A stretch of 64,000 nt of DNA from Acanthosoma haemorrhoidale (GCA_930367205.1 OV884013.1:93683333-93747332), one strand, 5' to 3'. Counted from the stretch's first letter, positions 10,257-24,020 are shown. The notes: a model not told the origin generated them from the letters alone. Numbers and translations are program-made.

Positions 10257-10522
10257 TTATTTCTGTGGCGTCATGGCGTACTCGTATGTTGATATGTCCG
10301 AAAAATTCAATTTTCTGTTTTTAGTTTCTATGTCATACTTAAAAGTAGTTCTTTAATTTGTCATTAAAAGTTTATATGTGGAATTATAAAAGAAATAACT
10401 CACTTTTTTATTTTTTTAATTCTACAATTATTCTTTGCTAAATTAAAAAAACACTTTTAAGTATGGCATATGAAATCAAATTTTTCAACATATCAACATC
10501 TGCCATAACGTTACAGAATTAT
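10257..10522. mobile_element. MITE-like element with long inverted arms
   Basis: The left arm (about 10257-10360) and the reverse complement of the right arm (about 10440-10522) share TTCTGT, a TCATGGC/TTATGGC block, ATGTTGATATGT, GAAAAATT and ATACTTAAAAGT in the same order, with several indels. The centre is AT-rich and noncoding. This is the shape of a non-autonomous DNA transposon. I could not settle the target-site duplication. Confidence 0.6.
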
Positions 10523-10529
10523 AAAATAA

Positions 10530-13500
10530 CTAGGCTCTACTATCCAGCACAGCGGAATCAGAGAGACACTTAAAATGAATAGGCACCACTCTCACTTCGC
10601 GCTCGCGGAGGCAGGCGTGCAGGCAATATGGAAAACCAAGGATGGCCTGGTTATTGATTTTTCTCATTGAAACGAGATGGTAATCATAAACTTAACATGA
10701 CAAGCAAAATTGTACTTTAAACCATTAAACTCACCCCCCCCCCCTCTTAAAATAGTAAGGGCATGGAATATGGAATAACCTCACTACTGAAGGATGCGGG
10801 TTGTATCCATAAGATGTTTATATATCAGAGGAAATCTTATTAGCTTTTTTTTTAAATAGTATAGAAATTGCCACCCTAAAATAAAGCACATGTGACGATT
10901 CTATCCAAGTGGAAAAAAAGTAATAGTGACGTCTCATAAGGGTGAACTGAAAGAGTATTGTCTTAGACACTGCTCTTCCCAAGTATTAAAGCGTTTAAAC
11001 TCAAGAGCGGCCGTATTTATACTAATTAACTACCCCCTATCTCAAAAAACCTTGAGTTAGAATTAACAGTGTATGAAACGCAAAGACAACTGGAATGCAT
11101 AACTGAATAAAGGACCAGTCAATTCAAACAATGACGAATAATTATCTGTAAATTTAAAGGGGCTATGAAGAAAAAAAACAAAAAAAAACATAGCATTCAA
11201 ACATCTCATATATTATAAAAAAAACTTATATGAAAGTTTCACTCAGGAACCTTTTATGGCAAGAAGTCAAAAGTCATACTTATTTGATACTACTGTAATA
11301 TCAGCCATCAATTAAATAAATTATGAAGTATATAAATATATGTTTCGTAACAAATCAAATACGCGACAGCAGGATATTATCAAAAATAAGAAACCAGTGA
11401 GTAAATTAACAGTTACTAATCAACTGTAAATAATGGTTTTTACATGCATTTCTAGACTTTTAAAACGCACCTGACACAATCGAATAAGAAACTACACTAA
11501 TTTCATTCTTTAGTTAACTGTAATCGCGTCCACAAAAATCCTTTTTAGTTTTGATTAAATAAACAGCCGACTGTGAAATAACAAAGAGGGACTGATTGAA
11601 TGACTACAGTCAAGGGTTGGCGTCAGCCAGACGAGATAGGAATCAATGAAGCTGTTAAAATTAATGATTCGAACAAAGGTTTTATCACTCCTAGTTCCTA
11701 ATCCGTCGCTTCGTGTGCTAGTTTTTTTATTGGTTTTGCTTAATTTTATTGGTTGCTGTGATTATGAAAACCATTAGGGCACAATTAGATGTCATTTATG
11801 TCTATCAATAAAGGTATGTATGCGATAACTGGAAGATTATAAATAAATTGTAACATAAAGAAAACCACAGAACCAAGCCTTAGACCCACTCTCGCAACGA
11901 GGAAAATTGTGAATCGCAGTTTTCCATAAGGCACCACATGTACAACCCATCCGAGCCCACTCAATTGTGACCTATGCGTGGTTGGGTTTGTGTCTGTCGC
12001 TCAGTTTTCACGCGTCAAAACTTTACTCTCCGAGATTCTGGTGCCCATTTGACAACTCTCTGCATTTGTACATTCGTTTTACTATTGTAAATAATTATAC
12101 CTTTGTACATTTAAGTAAAAACTGTGTTTACTATTGAAGTTTTCATTTTTTTTATTATATAAGGAGGAAAAAAAAAATATATATATATATAAACATACCC
12201 GCGCCATACAGCTAATCTATCTTCTTTCCCGATAGGTCTTCGGGTTTTGCAGTCACTTCAAGTTATGTTAATTTCTATCAGTTCGTGTATTTCATTAAAC
12301 AATTTCCTGCTAAGACGATAACTTTCTGAGGCAAATGGAATGGCATTTCTGTCAGCTAAATACGTATTTCTTCTACGTGTCCCCCCTTTAAATTATTGAA
12401 TATAGTAAAATTATTTCGTCATTTCCTGCTTTTGATTCAAAGTGCAGAAGTTCATAATAGTTGATAATCCTGCAAGGTTACGCATGAGTCCTAAGCGGTG
12501 CATCAGCCCATCCTGGGGGCGTGGGATGTTTGATTTGGTAGTGGGCTGGGTGGGTAACGGGAATGGGTCGGGTTAATTTTGCGATGGATCTAAAAGAGCC
12601 CATATGCTGTCTTTACAACATTAGTCACTTTTGTAATTTAGACTTATAAGCCTTTCTCCCGTCCAGTTAAATATTAACTTCGAACAGCTGTAGTTACGAT
12701 CTGCTTCACAATGTAAAGTCGTAATATTATAACACGGAAGAATAAGACATCAATAAATAGCCCAATAATAAACTTTATAAGTAACATATACGTTTCCCTG
12801 TTCTGATAATCTCAGCTATTATTTCAATTCATTTTCTCAGAAGATTGAATCTAGTTATCGAAGGATTTTTTTAGTTATTTCCAATATTAATAACTGAAAT
12901 GGTTAATGGTGAAATATAAGTGCGCAAATGAAGCGCTTTTTTAAATAATGAAAAATTGCCAAAATATTTACTAAAGCAGTTTTATGTTGTTTTTTTTTCG
13001 ATAGAGTAAAATTCAACTTTAATGGATATGACACCTAACTCATATCTTTATTAATTATCTCTATTGTATATGATATATTGTATTTATTTTAACTATTCTA
13101 AGAAGCTTTAAGAAGTTAAATCTACAGTTGCTAAAATTGTTCTATTACTCCATCAGACGAAACACCCTAGAACTCTGCACAGTACTAACTGGTACAGTAC
13201 AGACCGAAGTGTTGAAGGAGGCCACTTCCTTGCTCACGCACTCAACTGGTATCAAATTTATTAAACAGTTACCCTAATTTCTATACCATTTTGTTTTCTA
13301 CATATGTCGCAGGCAGATAGTGAAATCCGACATTTGAGCACATTTCAAATGATTGAGGGTATGACTAGACAATTTATTACGTCCCTAGGCATAACATCAA
13401 CAGTCTAGGTTCTTCAATAATTTTCAAAAGGGCATTAGGCAGTTATTTAAAGATTAAATATAATGAAAAATAAAGGATTATTTATTTATACGCAGGGACT

Positions 13501-14820
13501 GCTTATATATTTTTTATTTTAGCAGACTTAAAATTGCATTTAGCAGCCCCCGACCGTCAAACACAGAAAAAAAAAATTGCTTCCCGCACTGAAATTACTT
13601 TTTCCATTCGCACCTCAATGCCCTCGATCACAGTTGTGTTTTTATATTGTTTGACCAACTGACTAAACAGTGGTCGAAAGTTACGGCTGGGCCATTGATT
13701 AAGTATCTAGGCGTTTGAGCAAACGTCTAGTCATTCGGTCAAAACATTGGATTTTTGCTATTTGCGTAGATTTGACTATCTGTCCATAAATTTGAATAAA
13801 TTTGTAAAGTGAATTTCATTTATTTGACTTGCACATATAGGGTCAAATATCTTCTGGGTTCTTGGGACTGGGAAATTTCGTGCTCTCTTCGATTTACAAA
13901 TCTATTGTTTGTATTGAGACTATTGTTTGTAGATTTAATTTATTTTTAATTAATAGGGACTTCAGTCATTGCCAGTGGCGACAATATTTCGACAGATATT
14001 CACAGAATTATAGATAGATATTGATGTAGGTATTCACAGAATTTAATCTCTTATAGTTCAAATGAGAATCCTATTTTAATGTGAATAGTTGCTGTACGCA
14101 TTTCCCTATAAGATATGCACATTTATCATTTGGAGTATCCGACATTTTCATTTCAAATTTAAGTTGTTTTTTTATGTGTATTTTTCCTAAAAAATATTCC
14201 TAAAAATATTCACTTGCATTTCATGGCTCGTGTATTTTTATGTCTATTTATTCATACTCTCGGGCTCTTATGAATTCTCATTTAGGGCGGAATGATGGGT
14301 TATCCTCATACACTTTTATTAATTTCTTCAGAACCTTCAGTTCATAAAGTAGTTGACTACATCATATGATCACAAAATAAATCTGATTGAGTAAGAAAAC
14401 ATTTTTATTTCAGTAAATGATTAAAAACATCTTTCACGTTTAGCAGTGACTGTGTTTTGGGTATAGTGAAATGTTTTAAATACTTCCTAGATCATGAATC
14501 TGGTATTAATGAATAGACACAAAGTAATAAATGTTTTTGTTTTTTTCCAACTAACAAAATAGTCAAGTACTGATAAATTGAGGTATAAAAAAGCTAAGAT
14601 ATAAATATCCGACGATAATTTCTAATTACCTGTGATAGTTGTGATAAATTTACATAAAAAGTATCAGAAGGTAAAGAAATGTCTACCAGCAGCTTTTAAT
14701 GAATAAAAACATATCAAATTGTATAGCATACAGTCGATAAGTGAAAATAAGTTTTATAAACACTGGAGACAGTTTGATTGGGTCCCTTCACGAGATTTGA
14801 GTACAAGTATTTCCAACAGC
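10530..14820. other. Unassigned AT-rich DNA with short simple repeats
   Basis: No gene is seen. There is an 11-base C run at 10734-10744, a short TA repeat near 12177-12191, and two patches of more balanced composition (11880-12060 and 12480-12600) that may be remnants of old elements but match no family I recognise. A short repeated 3' end is listed separately at 11135-11180. Confidence 0.5.
11135..11180 (+). repeat. Short retrotransposon-like 3' end with A tail (copy 1)
   Basis: A block of about 34 bp ending in AAAGGGGCTATGAA is followed by an A-rich tail. The same block with one internal mismatch occurs inverted at 20745-20795, also followed by an A run. Sequence on the 5' side differs. 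This is what two very short 5'-truncated insertions of one poly(A) retroelement would look like. Confidence 0.45.
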
Positions 14821-17800
14821 TATAATTCTTCAATATCTGGTCGAAACCTTCTTGCCCACATTACCTGATCTGCTCAATTGGCTTTTAGGTTCCATCATTT
14901 TTGGACCTCTTAAGGTCAATTTAAACCAAAACTGCATTACATGAATTCTAAAAGTGACAAAAAAAGTGTTTCTGAGGTCTTGCTGGAGTGACCTGATCTG
15001 GCCTAATTTGATCATGTAATTGACCCTAAGGGTTCACTTATTGTGCCTTTTGAGACTCTCACTATATGGTAAATATTAGGAAAATAAGGGTATGATACCC
15101 CTATCCTTAACTTTCATAATATAATTTAATAATAATAGGTCTAAATTACAATTATGCAATGTGTAGAACAGTAAAAAGAAAACCCAACAAACCTTATTAT
15201 TATTCCGGATATAAAGCTGCGCTCAAATGTCGCTACTGACAAAAGCCGCTGGAAAAATGATATTTTCCATTGTGATCCTATTTTCCTTCAAGTCTTTTCC
15301 TTTTCCTCTCCTTCCGTGTTTCTTTTTATCGCGCCCCAGGGTGAAAACATTACGCCCATATATATGGAGTTGCCATTCCTGACAAAAAATGTGTCCTACA
15401 TTCCGAATGCTGGAAAAATAAAAGATAAAACAAGACAATAGTTTTACTCAGTAGACGAATTTCATTCTTTTTAGTGGCTAATTTAAAATGTAATAAAAAA
15501 AATCAATGCATCCATTTTTCATTTTATAAGCAGGATAATGGATTTTTTTAAATGTTGATTCTGTGACAAAAGTTTTTTATTTTTTTCTTGTCAATATAGT
15601 GCAGCTTGTATAAAAAAGGAGCTATCTGACCCACAAAGTATAAAGAAACATGTAACAATTTAATAGTGTATTTAAGTATTTAAGTTTAAATCTCCGTTCA
15701 GGTTGCAGCACTACTTTCCCTTTGAGAATGCCATTTGTTTCTGAATGTTTCAAGCGTTATTAATAATAACAAATAAAGATGTTTAAGATATAACTTTACC
15801 AAAATTAGCGATCGAAAAATGGGTAAAATAAAATATGTTACATGTGTTTTAATAGGCTCAAATAGGGAGAACAAAAAGATTAAATTAGTAAAGCGTAAAA
15901 AATAAATTGGACACAACATAAGCACAAATTAAATTACAACGACCAATAGAGGACATTCATAAATGGAAGTATTTTCCCTATCTATAGAAAATTACAAAAG
16001 AAAAAAACACTGATAAGATTTTTAGTAAGTCTTACAAATTTTTCTGTCAATAAATTTTGCAATTTTTTTCCTATACCTCAAGTGGAGAGCATCATAATGA
16101 AAACGTAAGAATAATAATACTGTTCAGCATAATTAAAATTGTGCAGTAATAATGCTGTCCCTCAAATCCAAGCCTACTAGAATCTCAATACACTGCGATC
16201 CAGTGGTAGGAACACTTGTATAAATAGTTGAAAATAGTAAGGAAAAGTATAGTATGAGGTAGAGAAACAGAGTGGAAAAGAGAAAAGATAAGGCAGAAGA
16301 GGGTCAAGTGAATGCTGGAGCTAATTAGAAAGCTACAAAAGATCACGTAACCAATTTGTTTTTCAAACAATGGATAGGATCAAGCAGAAGAGAGAGGAGA
16401 GATAAAGTTTATACATTAGGATTCCCGTGCCAAAAAAAAAAGAAAATTGAAATTTTTAATTATATTTTTACAGGGGAAAAGAACTGTGGGGCGGATTTTG
16501 AATTGTTGAAATTTTAATGGGGAGCGTTGGGGTAATTCATCATTTGAATTTCGTATTGGAAAAAGTTGAATTGAAAGAATCTGGATAATTGAGTTTGGTA
16601 TAAACTATGTTTGTACTTGGAGAAAAGAGAGTACGAATAGCGACCTCTAGTATAAAATAAAAATGAAAAAAAAATTTGTTAAACTGCCATTATAATCACT
16701 TCTTCTCAGTGATAGCTTCAGCACTCACAATGTTTTTAAGAAGGACATTTTTTATGCATTAATATTGAGTCTGTATGAGTGAAGTCTGTGAGCTGTCGGT
16801 TCCAGCAGTCTTAAAAGCCTTTAACCCTAAAGCGATAAAACTTCCAATTTTATCGCCTCTGGCTTCTGTCACGTCCATTCACTATATATATATATATATA
16901 TCCTTTCCATCAGAATACTTAGGCGATTGACAAAACTTTATTGAAAGCACAAAAATCAGTAATCGAAAAATTATTATTTTGACAATAAAATACGGATTCC
17001 TGGGAAATGCATATGTGAAGAATAACCAAATTCCATTGAAACAACTATTTATTTTAAGTGACCATCACAAAAAGATTATATTTGTCAACAGTCATTAAGT
17101 ACTTACCTTCGATGACGATAATCAAATATAAGTATATATCTCTTTTTTCTAAATATTTGTATTTGTATAGTATATCTACATAAGATCCTGGCTACGAGGC
17201 TGCTGACTGTCTAAGTGATATTTGTCCTTTTCTAAAGGGTAACTGAGTTGAACTTAGAAGTCATCAACGACCAAAAAACTAAACGTCCTCTATAATGCTT
17301 GGGATTGTCTGTAGCTCAAAGCAACTCTCACTAAGGAGTAATGCAGACAATGAAAACAACAAATCTGATAAAACTGTAACACCTCGCTTTAATCAACTTA
17401 AGCCGATAACGCAACAAAATCATTTTCTTAGTGAATGTCAAATATTTCTTAAAATAACTGGTTTTCTTCAGTTAATATTTTTTTAAGCATTTAAAACTAG
17501 CTCAATAGACATAGCAGTTGCTAGAAGGTAGTTTCAATGCGAACACTGGAAGGTATTTATTAGTTGCTTAAATTGTAGTATTATATTGTGAACTAATTAT
17601 TTATTTATTACATAATGAATGACTAGTGAAATGCGAAAGCCATTATTGTCCGATAATGTTGTTAAAGTAACTAACAAAGGAGTAAGTATTTCTTATTAAC
17701 TACTTTTCTTCAGCTTATATTGTTCTCTTCCCAGTTGCTCTTTTGGCTATTTCTTCTTCTTCCTTGTTTGTATGCTTATCCATACTTCTTTTTATTAAGT

Positions 17801-18984
17801 TGATTGTCTCCAAGGAATAATATATCTTGATGGTGATTTAGTTATTAAAACAGCAAATACAAAGACTTTCCTACAACTAACCTCTCTTCATTCAATTACA
17901 TTCATTGAGTACCTTCCTATTTCTTAGTATAAACCTTTAGTCCTGATATTAACATTGAAACATTGTGTGGACAAGACTACCAAACCTGTTCAGTTTATCG
18001 GTCATGAGGAAATCAGTCATTCAAAAAGGCACTTCAATCGTATCACTGTTGAAGGCACAGCACAGGAAGCACAAGTCGACAAAGTCATAGTCATGAGACA
18101 GCCGTGTATCAGCCATGCCCAACTCCCGTCAACGTCTCGCCAAACCACAGCATCCATCCTAATGTACCTATCGGTGTAATATCTCACATTTAACTAAATA
18201 TTTCAGTTCTTTGAGTATTTTTTCTTGTTGTGCCCTAGGCGAAGGAACATAAGCCTATATTACTTTTGAAGACAATGTATTTGCAGTCTGATACCCACGA
18301 TGCCTATGTCACCACTTACCTGTGACATCGTCTATATGAAATGTCTATTGCAATATGAGGTCCAAGCTAGAGGATGATTTATTGTTTATACACTAGAAGA
18401 AGAAATGAGTATTATAATTATCATATTAATATTAAGTAATATAATAAATCATTATTCACCCCTGTTTCGTGTTTTTACGGGACTGCTGACAAAATTTAAC
18501 AAAATTTATAGAAGGGGTTGATTTTTTCCCCTTGTCTTCGCACAATAGAATAACCAACTCAAATAGCATAAAGAGAAAAATTAATAATTCATCAATGACA
18601 GGTGAATCTGTTTCTGTAAGACGACTAATTGGTCTGTATTTTAATTACTTTATATTTCTGAACCTAATTCGGACAAATATAAAAAAAATTGTTTAATTGT
18701 AGGAATCTAAAGTTTATAACAAAGCACTGGACAGCACAGGTAAGTTATATTCTCAGACGGAAGCAGTAAATTTTATATCGTGACGGTACTACCAAATAAA
18801 CTCAGGATACCTACTCTAGACAGCAAAAGATTAAAGGTCATACTCCCTTTCCTTTGGTGGGAGAACATAGGGGTAATAAACATATAAATATGGCTTATTG
18901 CGATTTTTGGATAATTTTCTGGTTGTACTCTGAAATTATGTCTACTCGTTTAATTCATTCCGATCTAACTAGGACAATAATGTT
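14821..18984. other. Unassigned AT-rich DNA
   Basis: Short open frames (for example 15223-15438 minus and 17955-18179 plus, 71 and 74 codons) have no recognised motif. The 17955-18179 region is relatively GC-balanced and might be an exon, but no evidence decides it. A TA repeat lies near 16882-16900. Confidence 0.45.
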
Positions 18985-19247
18985 CCTACATTGTAAACCG
19001 AAGTCGAGCCCCATCACCTAGTCCTGTACACATTGCATTGTAAATTTTAACTTCAAATAGAATCGTAATTGTAATCCTACCCTCCTTCTACTGCATCTGC
19101 GAATGCAGTTACAGAGGAGAAATCTGTAAATATTTGTTCACTAATTTTGTTCATTTTGTTAACACATTATATAATAAATAAAGGGTTTATGGGGAGGGGG
19201 AATCTTTATTTTTTTGAATAAAGCCGTTTTGAAAGAAAAAAAAAAAA
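18985..19247 (+). mobile_element. LINE family B, 3' UTR only
   Basis: This piece matches the 3' UTR that follows the family B RT fragment at 49260-49460. Both carry a GAGCC..CAT.ACCTAGT block, then a hairpin-forming block with outer arms CTCCTTC and GAGGAG around TGCATCTG, then an AATAAA-containing end. It finishes in an A run (about 19235-19247). No coding sequence remains, consistent with severe 5' truncation. Confidence 0.6.
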
Positions 19248-19889
19248 CTTTATTTTTCCTATCTTTTGTGCATATTATATCATCAAGGTACCGGAAATTG
19301 CTTTCTTTTTATTATTAGTATAGTTTTCAAGCTAAAATAAAACCAATTTTGGATGTAAATGTTGGTCGCTGATCGTCATTCGTTCAGAAACAACCATTTT
19401 AAAGTTCTATTATTCCCAGTTAGTTTTGGTTTTGGTGGCTTTAATTTTTTCCAATTCATTGTATTGGTCATTTGTAACTTTCGTATTTTCGGGTACCTTT
19501 TGTTCAGGTAATTTTCTCTTTTAAAGGGTCAACATTTATGCTTTATTTAGCAGGGATTTAATTTAAATTAGTTTTTCTTTTCTTCGTAGTATTTCGTCTT
19601 TATAATGAAAATGGTATTTGAAGCAGGTTATGAAGGGCAGAGTTAAGTCATCAATCACAGGGCTTGACGTTTCGTAGATTCAAAAGCCAATATATGTATA
19701 TAGCCTTGGAGATAGAGTCCTTGGGTCACGGAGTTTTGACTGTTATTCGCTCGTTGCCTTTCTTCGGTGAGAATATATTTTTTGGGAAGAGCTATTCAGT
19801 CATTTGTTAAAGCAACATGTGTAATTTCATTGGAAGTTAGATTTATTGCGTTATTACAGATATCTGACATCTGAAGCTTCTAATTATCC

Positions 19890-20290
19890 TTTTAATACTT
19901 ACCTTCTTGATGCCTACACACACCCTCTACCAAATTATTGCCACAGATAGGAAGTTGAGCATCTGACATTGAGGGAGTGAATGCGTTTTACAATTACTAA
20001 ATTTTTTATTTTAGATTGCAAAATAAACTCCTCAACTTGAGAAGTGGGGGACATTCAGTGGTGTTTGTCAATCCTTACGTTAGGAACAACTTCAGTAAAT
20101 TCAACAGATGTCTTATTCTATTCAAACATCCATACAAGATAAAGACATCAGCATACTGAATGATACGGGCTATAGCAGAAGGCAGGTCGAAATAAAGGCA
20201 AACACAAGGTGAGTTACTCAGCGATCCCAAACGAACCGTCTCTTCCTATATCCCAAAAAATTTTAAGATTCCTTAAGAAGTTATGGGCAT
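19890..20290 (-). pseudogene. LINE RT fragment around motif C
   Basis: On the minus strand the sequence reads DLPSAIARIIQYADVFILYG, then HLLNLLKLFLT and GLTNTTECPPLLKL, then AQLPICGNNLVEGV. The order (Ile/Gln-Tyr-Ala-Asp box, a leucine-rich helix ending in a GLT-type turn, then an L.I.GN.L strand) is that of RT motif C and what follows in many LINE RTs. The second catalytic Asp of YADD is Val (YADV, 20144-20155). Stops and frame changes interrupt both sides. The clade is not determined. It is too short to be more than a dead scrap. Confidence 0.65.
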
Positions 20291-20419
20291 GGCGGGACCA
20301 TTCCAACGACATCAAGCATTCCCTTGAAATTCTTCATTGCCTATGCACCTGAAAGGAAGTGACTGGCAAACTACTTGGTAATCCTGTGTGTACTTCACCA
20401 ATACATGAACTTAATTAGA

Positions 20420-22378
20420 CAGTTAAAATTCATTTCTTAACTCATGGTTAGGCTGAGAAAAAAACATCAACGTTTGAATAAAACAGTAAAATAAGGGACT
20501 ATGTTTTGCTTTCAGAATGACTTAATTGACATTATAGAATAACTTTGTTGTTTAGTTTGACCTCTAGTGTGTGTTTACACTTTTTTCAGAGATGACTAGA
20601 AATATCCCGATTGTATAATATAAATTACAGACGAATTTCAATCCCCTTAGATCTCACGATTGTAAACTATTTATGAATATACTGATAAATTATGTACTGA
20701 AAAGTATTAATTTTCCAAACCGGTCCAATATTAACGATTATGAATAATTTTTTTTTTCTTTCATAGCCCCTTTAAATGTACAGATAATTATATACAATTA
20801 TAGATCTTCCGGCGAATCTATTTACAAATTGTATTTTTGTATTTGTGTAGAATTATGAATAATTAAGAAGCGAAGAGAGTTTTACCTACTAAATTTAAAA
20901 AATTTAAATTCTTTCGTAATAAATTTAACGAAAGTAAAGTATATAAGGAGAACAGCTCTAGCTACCCATTGCATAAAAAGGGAAAATAGATTGTTAGTTT
21001 AATTAGATTCAGGTTTAATTAGATCAGTACAATTCAATCTTAAGGTGAGCCCTAAGAATTTTTAAACATCCAAAATGACATGAAACATATAGCTACCACT
21101 ACAGTAAATATAATAAGCGCAATGTTTATTTATGTAAAGCTTTCATATTGTTGAATCTGTATATATTAAATAAAGGGTTGGAAAAAAGATATTAAAATAA
21201 GAGGTGCTGTGCCGGTGGGGAATTCAAACCTAGAGAAATCCCTTTTCACTGTCAACGGTTATGCTTTTATTAAACTTGACCCATGATAGACAATTCTTGA
21301 GAGTGAAAGTGTGTTTAATTTTATGTACCGTATTTATGGGTTGTTAGGTTAAGTACATGGTGTATTTTGTTTATACAAGAAAGGGGATATACTGTAATGA
21401 ATTTTTTGGGTATGTAATATTTTTTTTTTTAAATTATGTATTAGTGTTTAGTATTTGACCGTGCTGTTTTACACTTTACATACTATTGGTTAACAATTTC
21501 TGTGTTATCCTAATGAACATATCAGGTTAAGAATAACAAATGCCCAAATACCGGGGGTTTTAAATTTGTATTATTAGTATATTTTGTATTATTATTGTGA
21601 GTTCTCTTTTATAGCTATAGTAATCTCGAATGCTTCTATATAGTTCCTGAATTTTGATTAATTATTTTATATAACTGAATTTTTCCATAACTAACTTAAA
21701 TTGTCATTATTATTGTGTAGTATTGTTATCAGCGTTAATATAATTAACTAATACTGCAAATTTTTCCTCAATAATTTAATAACGAAAACTGAATTACTAA
21801 TGAGATTAAATTACTAATTAATAATGAGTTTTATAATTTTCATTATTTTTTGGGGGTTTCTTTGATTTTTTTTTTCAAAATCAGAAACCCTCATGTTTTC
21901 ACTTCACGCTAGTCTGCACCCTAAAAGTTTTGAGTCCTCTATTTGACATCTAAACTTGAATATTTAATATTATTCTTCAATAATTCTTTGTGATTGAAAA
22001 ATAAACTTGTTTCCGTTATATTTACTAAATGTGTCAGCTGTCAACTGTTTTCAAGATTGCTTTACCCTGATTTTAACAAGCAATTTCTGGTTTTATTATT
22101 TATGGACTGTATCTACACTCAATAATTAAAACAGTCAAAGAAATTTTGGTAACAACTTTCACTTGACCTTTGCTTTACACTAATATATGATTTTTGGCAA
22201 GTTGGTTCCATTTAATATCCCTATGATACTAAAAATGAAAACAGCCCCAGGGTAAACTACAGCGAGTCATAATTAATTAATTACTCGGTAGTTAAGTGTC
22301 AATTTGAAAATCTCTAAGCCAAGCATATTATCGGAAAGCTGATCAAGAGCAAGCTTTCGGAATTTTAAAGTACTATAG
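20420..22378. other. Unassigned AT-rich DNA
   Basis: Nothing coding is recognised. The only repeat seen is the inverted partner of the 11135 block (20745-20795). Confidence 0.5.
20745..20795 (-). repeat. Short retrotransposon-like 3' end with A tail (copy 2)
   Basis: On the minus strand it reads TTATCTGTACATTTAAAGGG then GCTATGAA and an A run. It differs from the copy at 11135-11180 by one base in the core. See that entry for interpretation. Confidence 0.45.
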
Positions 22379-22448
22379 TTACAAGACAACAAACCCCGTT
22401 TGAGGTTCACCTCAGGAAGGGAGGGGGGGGGGGAATTACAAGACAACA
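22379..22448. repeat. 13-bp direct repeats flanking a 44-bp insert
   Basis: TTACAAGACAACA occurs at 22379-22391 and again at 22436-22448. Between them are 44 bp containing a small palindrome (GAGGTTCACCTC) and an 11-base G run. Direct repeats of this size look like a target-site duplication around a tiny insertion, or a local duplication with G-run expansion. Confidence 0.6.
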
Positions 22449-23035
22449 TCAAATCTGATTGATGACATTATTTTTTAATATTTATGGTGTCTCCATGTAC
22501 AGTAGCTGTCAATAAGGCATGTTAGAAACTCTTTTTGAATGTGTAAAAATAGTTCAATAGTAACTAGAATATCAATCCAGAATGGATTATTAGTAGGATA
22601 ATCTAAGCCCTTAATTGCGTAATATTTAGGAAACAACATACTTTTTAAAAGTATTTTTATAAAGCATTAATTGTTTATAGATTCATCTTGGTTTGTCATG
22701 CAAGCATTAACAGTCACTTATTTGTGTGAAAAAACGAGCCATTGCATATTCAGACATTCCTATTTGTGGGTAAGATTGTATTTCCTACTGTTCCAATAAT
22801 CCAACCACAATACTAAATTAACGATCTAACATATTATTCTCCTTATAGACTTATCAGAGTTGTCCACGCGAGTTTTGTGATGTCACCGAATCCTATCCTA
22901 GTAGGGAATCATGTGATAGCACTATCCCCATAAACTCCAACATTCTTTACCGTATCGCTACATCCTATCTACCCACTGACGATTCCAGTTTCCAATTGTC
23001 CCGGAGTAACAGGGTTTCCATCGCTGAGTGAATAA

Positions 23036-23147
23036 CCTGTGTGCAGTCTCACTATTCAGATGATAGGCATCCTAAAACATTTCTACAATAACTTGTGTGC
23101 AGTCTCACTATTCAGATGATAGGCGTCCCAAAACATTACTACAATAA
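23036..23147. repeat. Tandem duplication, 56-bp unit
   Basis: Two units (23036-23091 and 23092-23147) differ at a few positions (for example GGCATCC against GGCGTCC) and are followed by the first bases of a third (CCTGT). The surrounding 22860-23160 sequence is less AT-rich than average but has no clear coding frame. Confidence 0.85.
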
Positions 23148-23559
23148 CCTGTTGGGAATTTCGGTACTATCACTTTGAGTTTTATTTCAACCTAGACCCT
23201 TACAACTAAAATATCTAATTGGTTCGTAATTATATTAACGATATATCATATAAAAATGTTCATACTACAAAAGTTTGCGAGGAGTTGTTTCAAATAACAT
23301 CTCTCGAGATTTGAATATATCTTTCCAATTTAAATAAAACAACAGAAGTAACATGGATTGGACTCAAGAATCATTTTATGTGTGCGTCATCTTCCACATT
23401 CCCTGACAACCTACAGCACCACCTGAAAACGGTAAATCTTTTACTGTATCTTTCCTGTTTGGGTATCCACTCTTAAGCACTTCACACATCAATTGTAATT
23501 TATTTTTACTTTTCGTACTAATCAAAATGTATACGCGTGATTTTTTTGTGCTATTTTGG

Positions 23560-24020
23560 AATTTAAAATCTTTATTTTAAACAACTGTGTTATGATAAAA
23601 TTACAATCTGTCTTAATACTTAATAGGCAATAAGTAATTGAAATAAATTTTCTCATTCATACCATATTTAAAATTCATCATTCACTCGCACATTCATACA
23701 ATATTTACAAACAGCCCAGGGGTCTCCCAAGTCCACATGGTTGTTACCTCCCTCGCATGCGAAAGAGGAAGCAGAGTCTTGGGAAGTTTCCCACGCTCCG
23801 TTGTCAGCCAAGTCACCGGATACGAGCCAATGGAGGCTGACGAAGAGCGCGAGAGCCACATACGCTCAGGACATGATTGGATATACTGGCCATTGCCAGG
23901 ACTCCCACTGACACGCATTTATAGCTAGTCACGAGGCAACTTCCGTTTCAGTCTCATAGGAGGATTATAGGGATGAGTGGAGCAGTGCGATGACTGTGCT
24001 ACGAGATTAGGATCTCTGGA
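23560..24020 (-). mobile_element. Jockey-like LINE family J, 3' end (copy J3)
   Basis: On the minus strand it begins with a short C-terminal coding remnant (24020-23965, matching the CSTHPYN segment of the 25.7 kb copy), then the complete 3' module, ending near an AATAAAG-like signal. The tail hairpin is disrupted by an insertion of about 7 bases (near 23612-23632). A frame through the 3' module (23694-23918) stays open for 74 codons here and is partly open in the 33.7 and 57.0 kb copies (shared LPLSHTREVT-type string). This could be chance conservation of the UTR. Confidence 0.8.
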
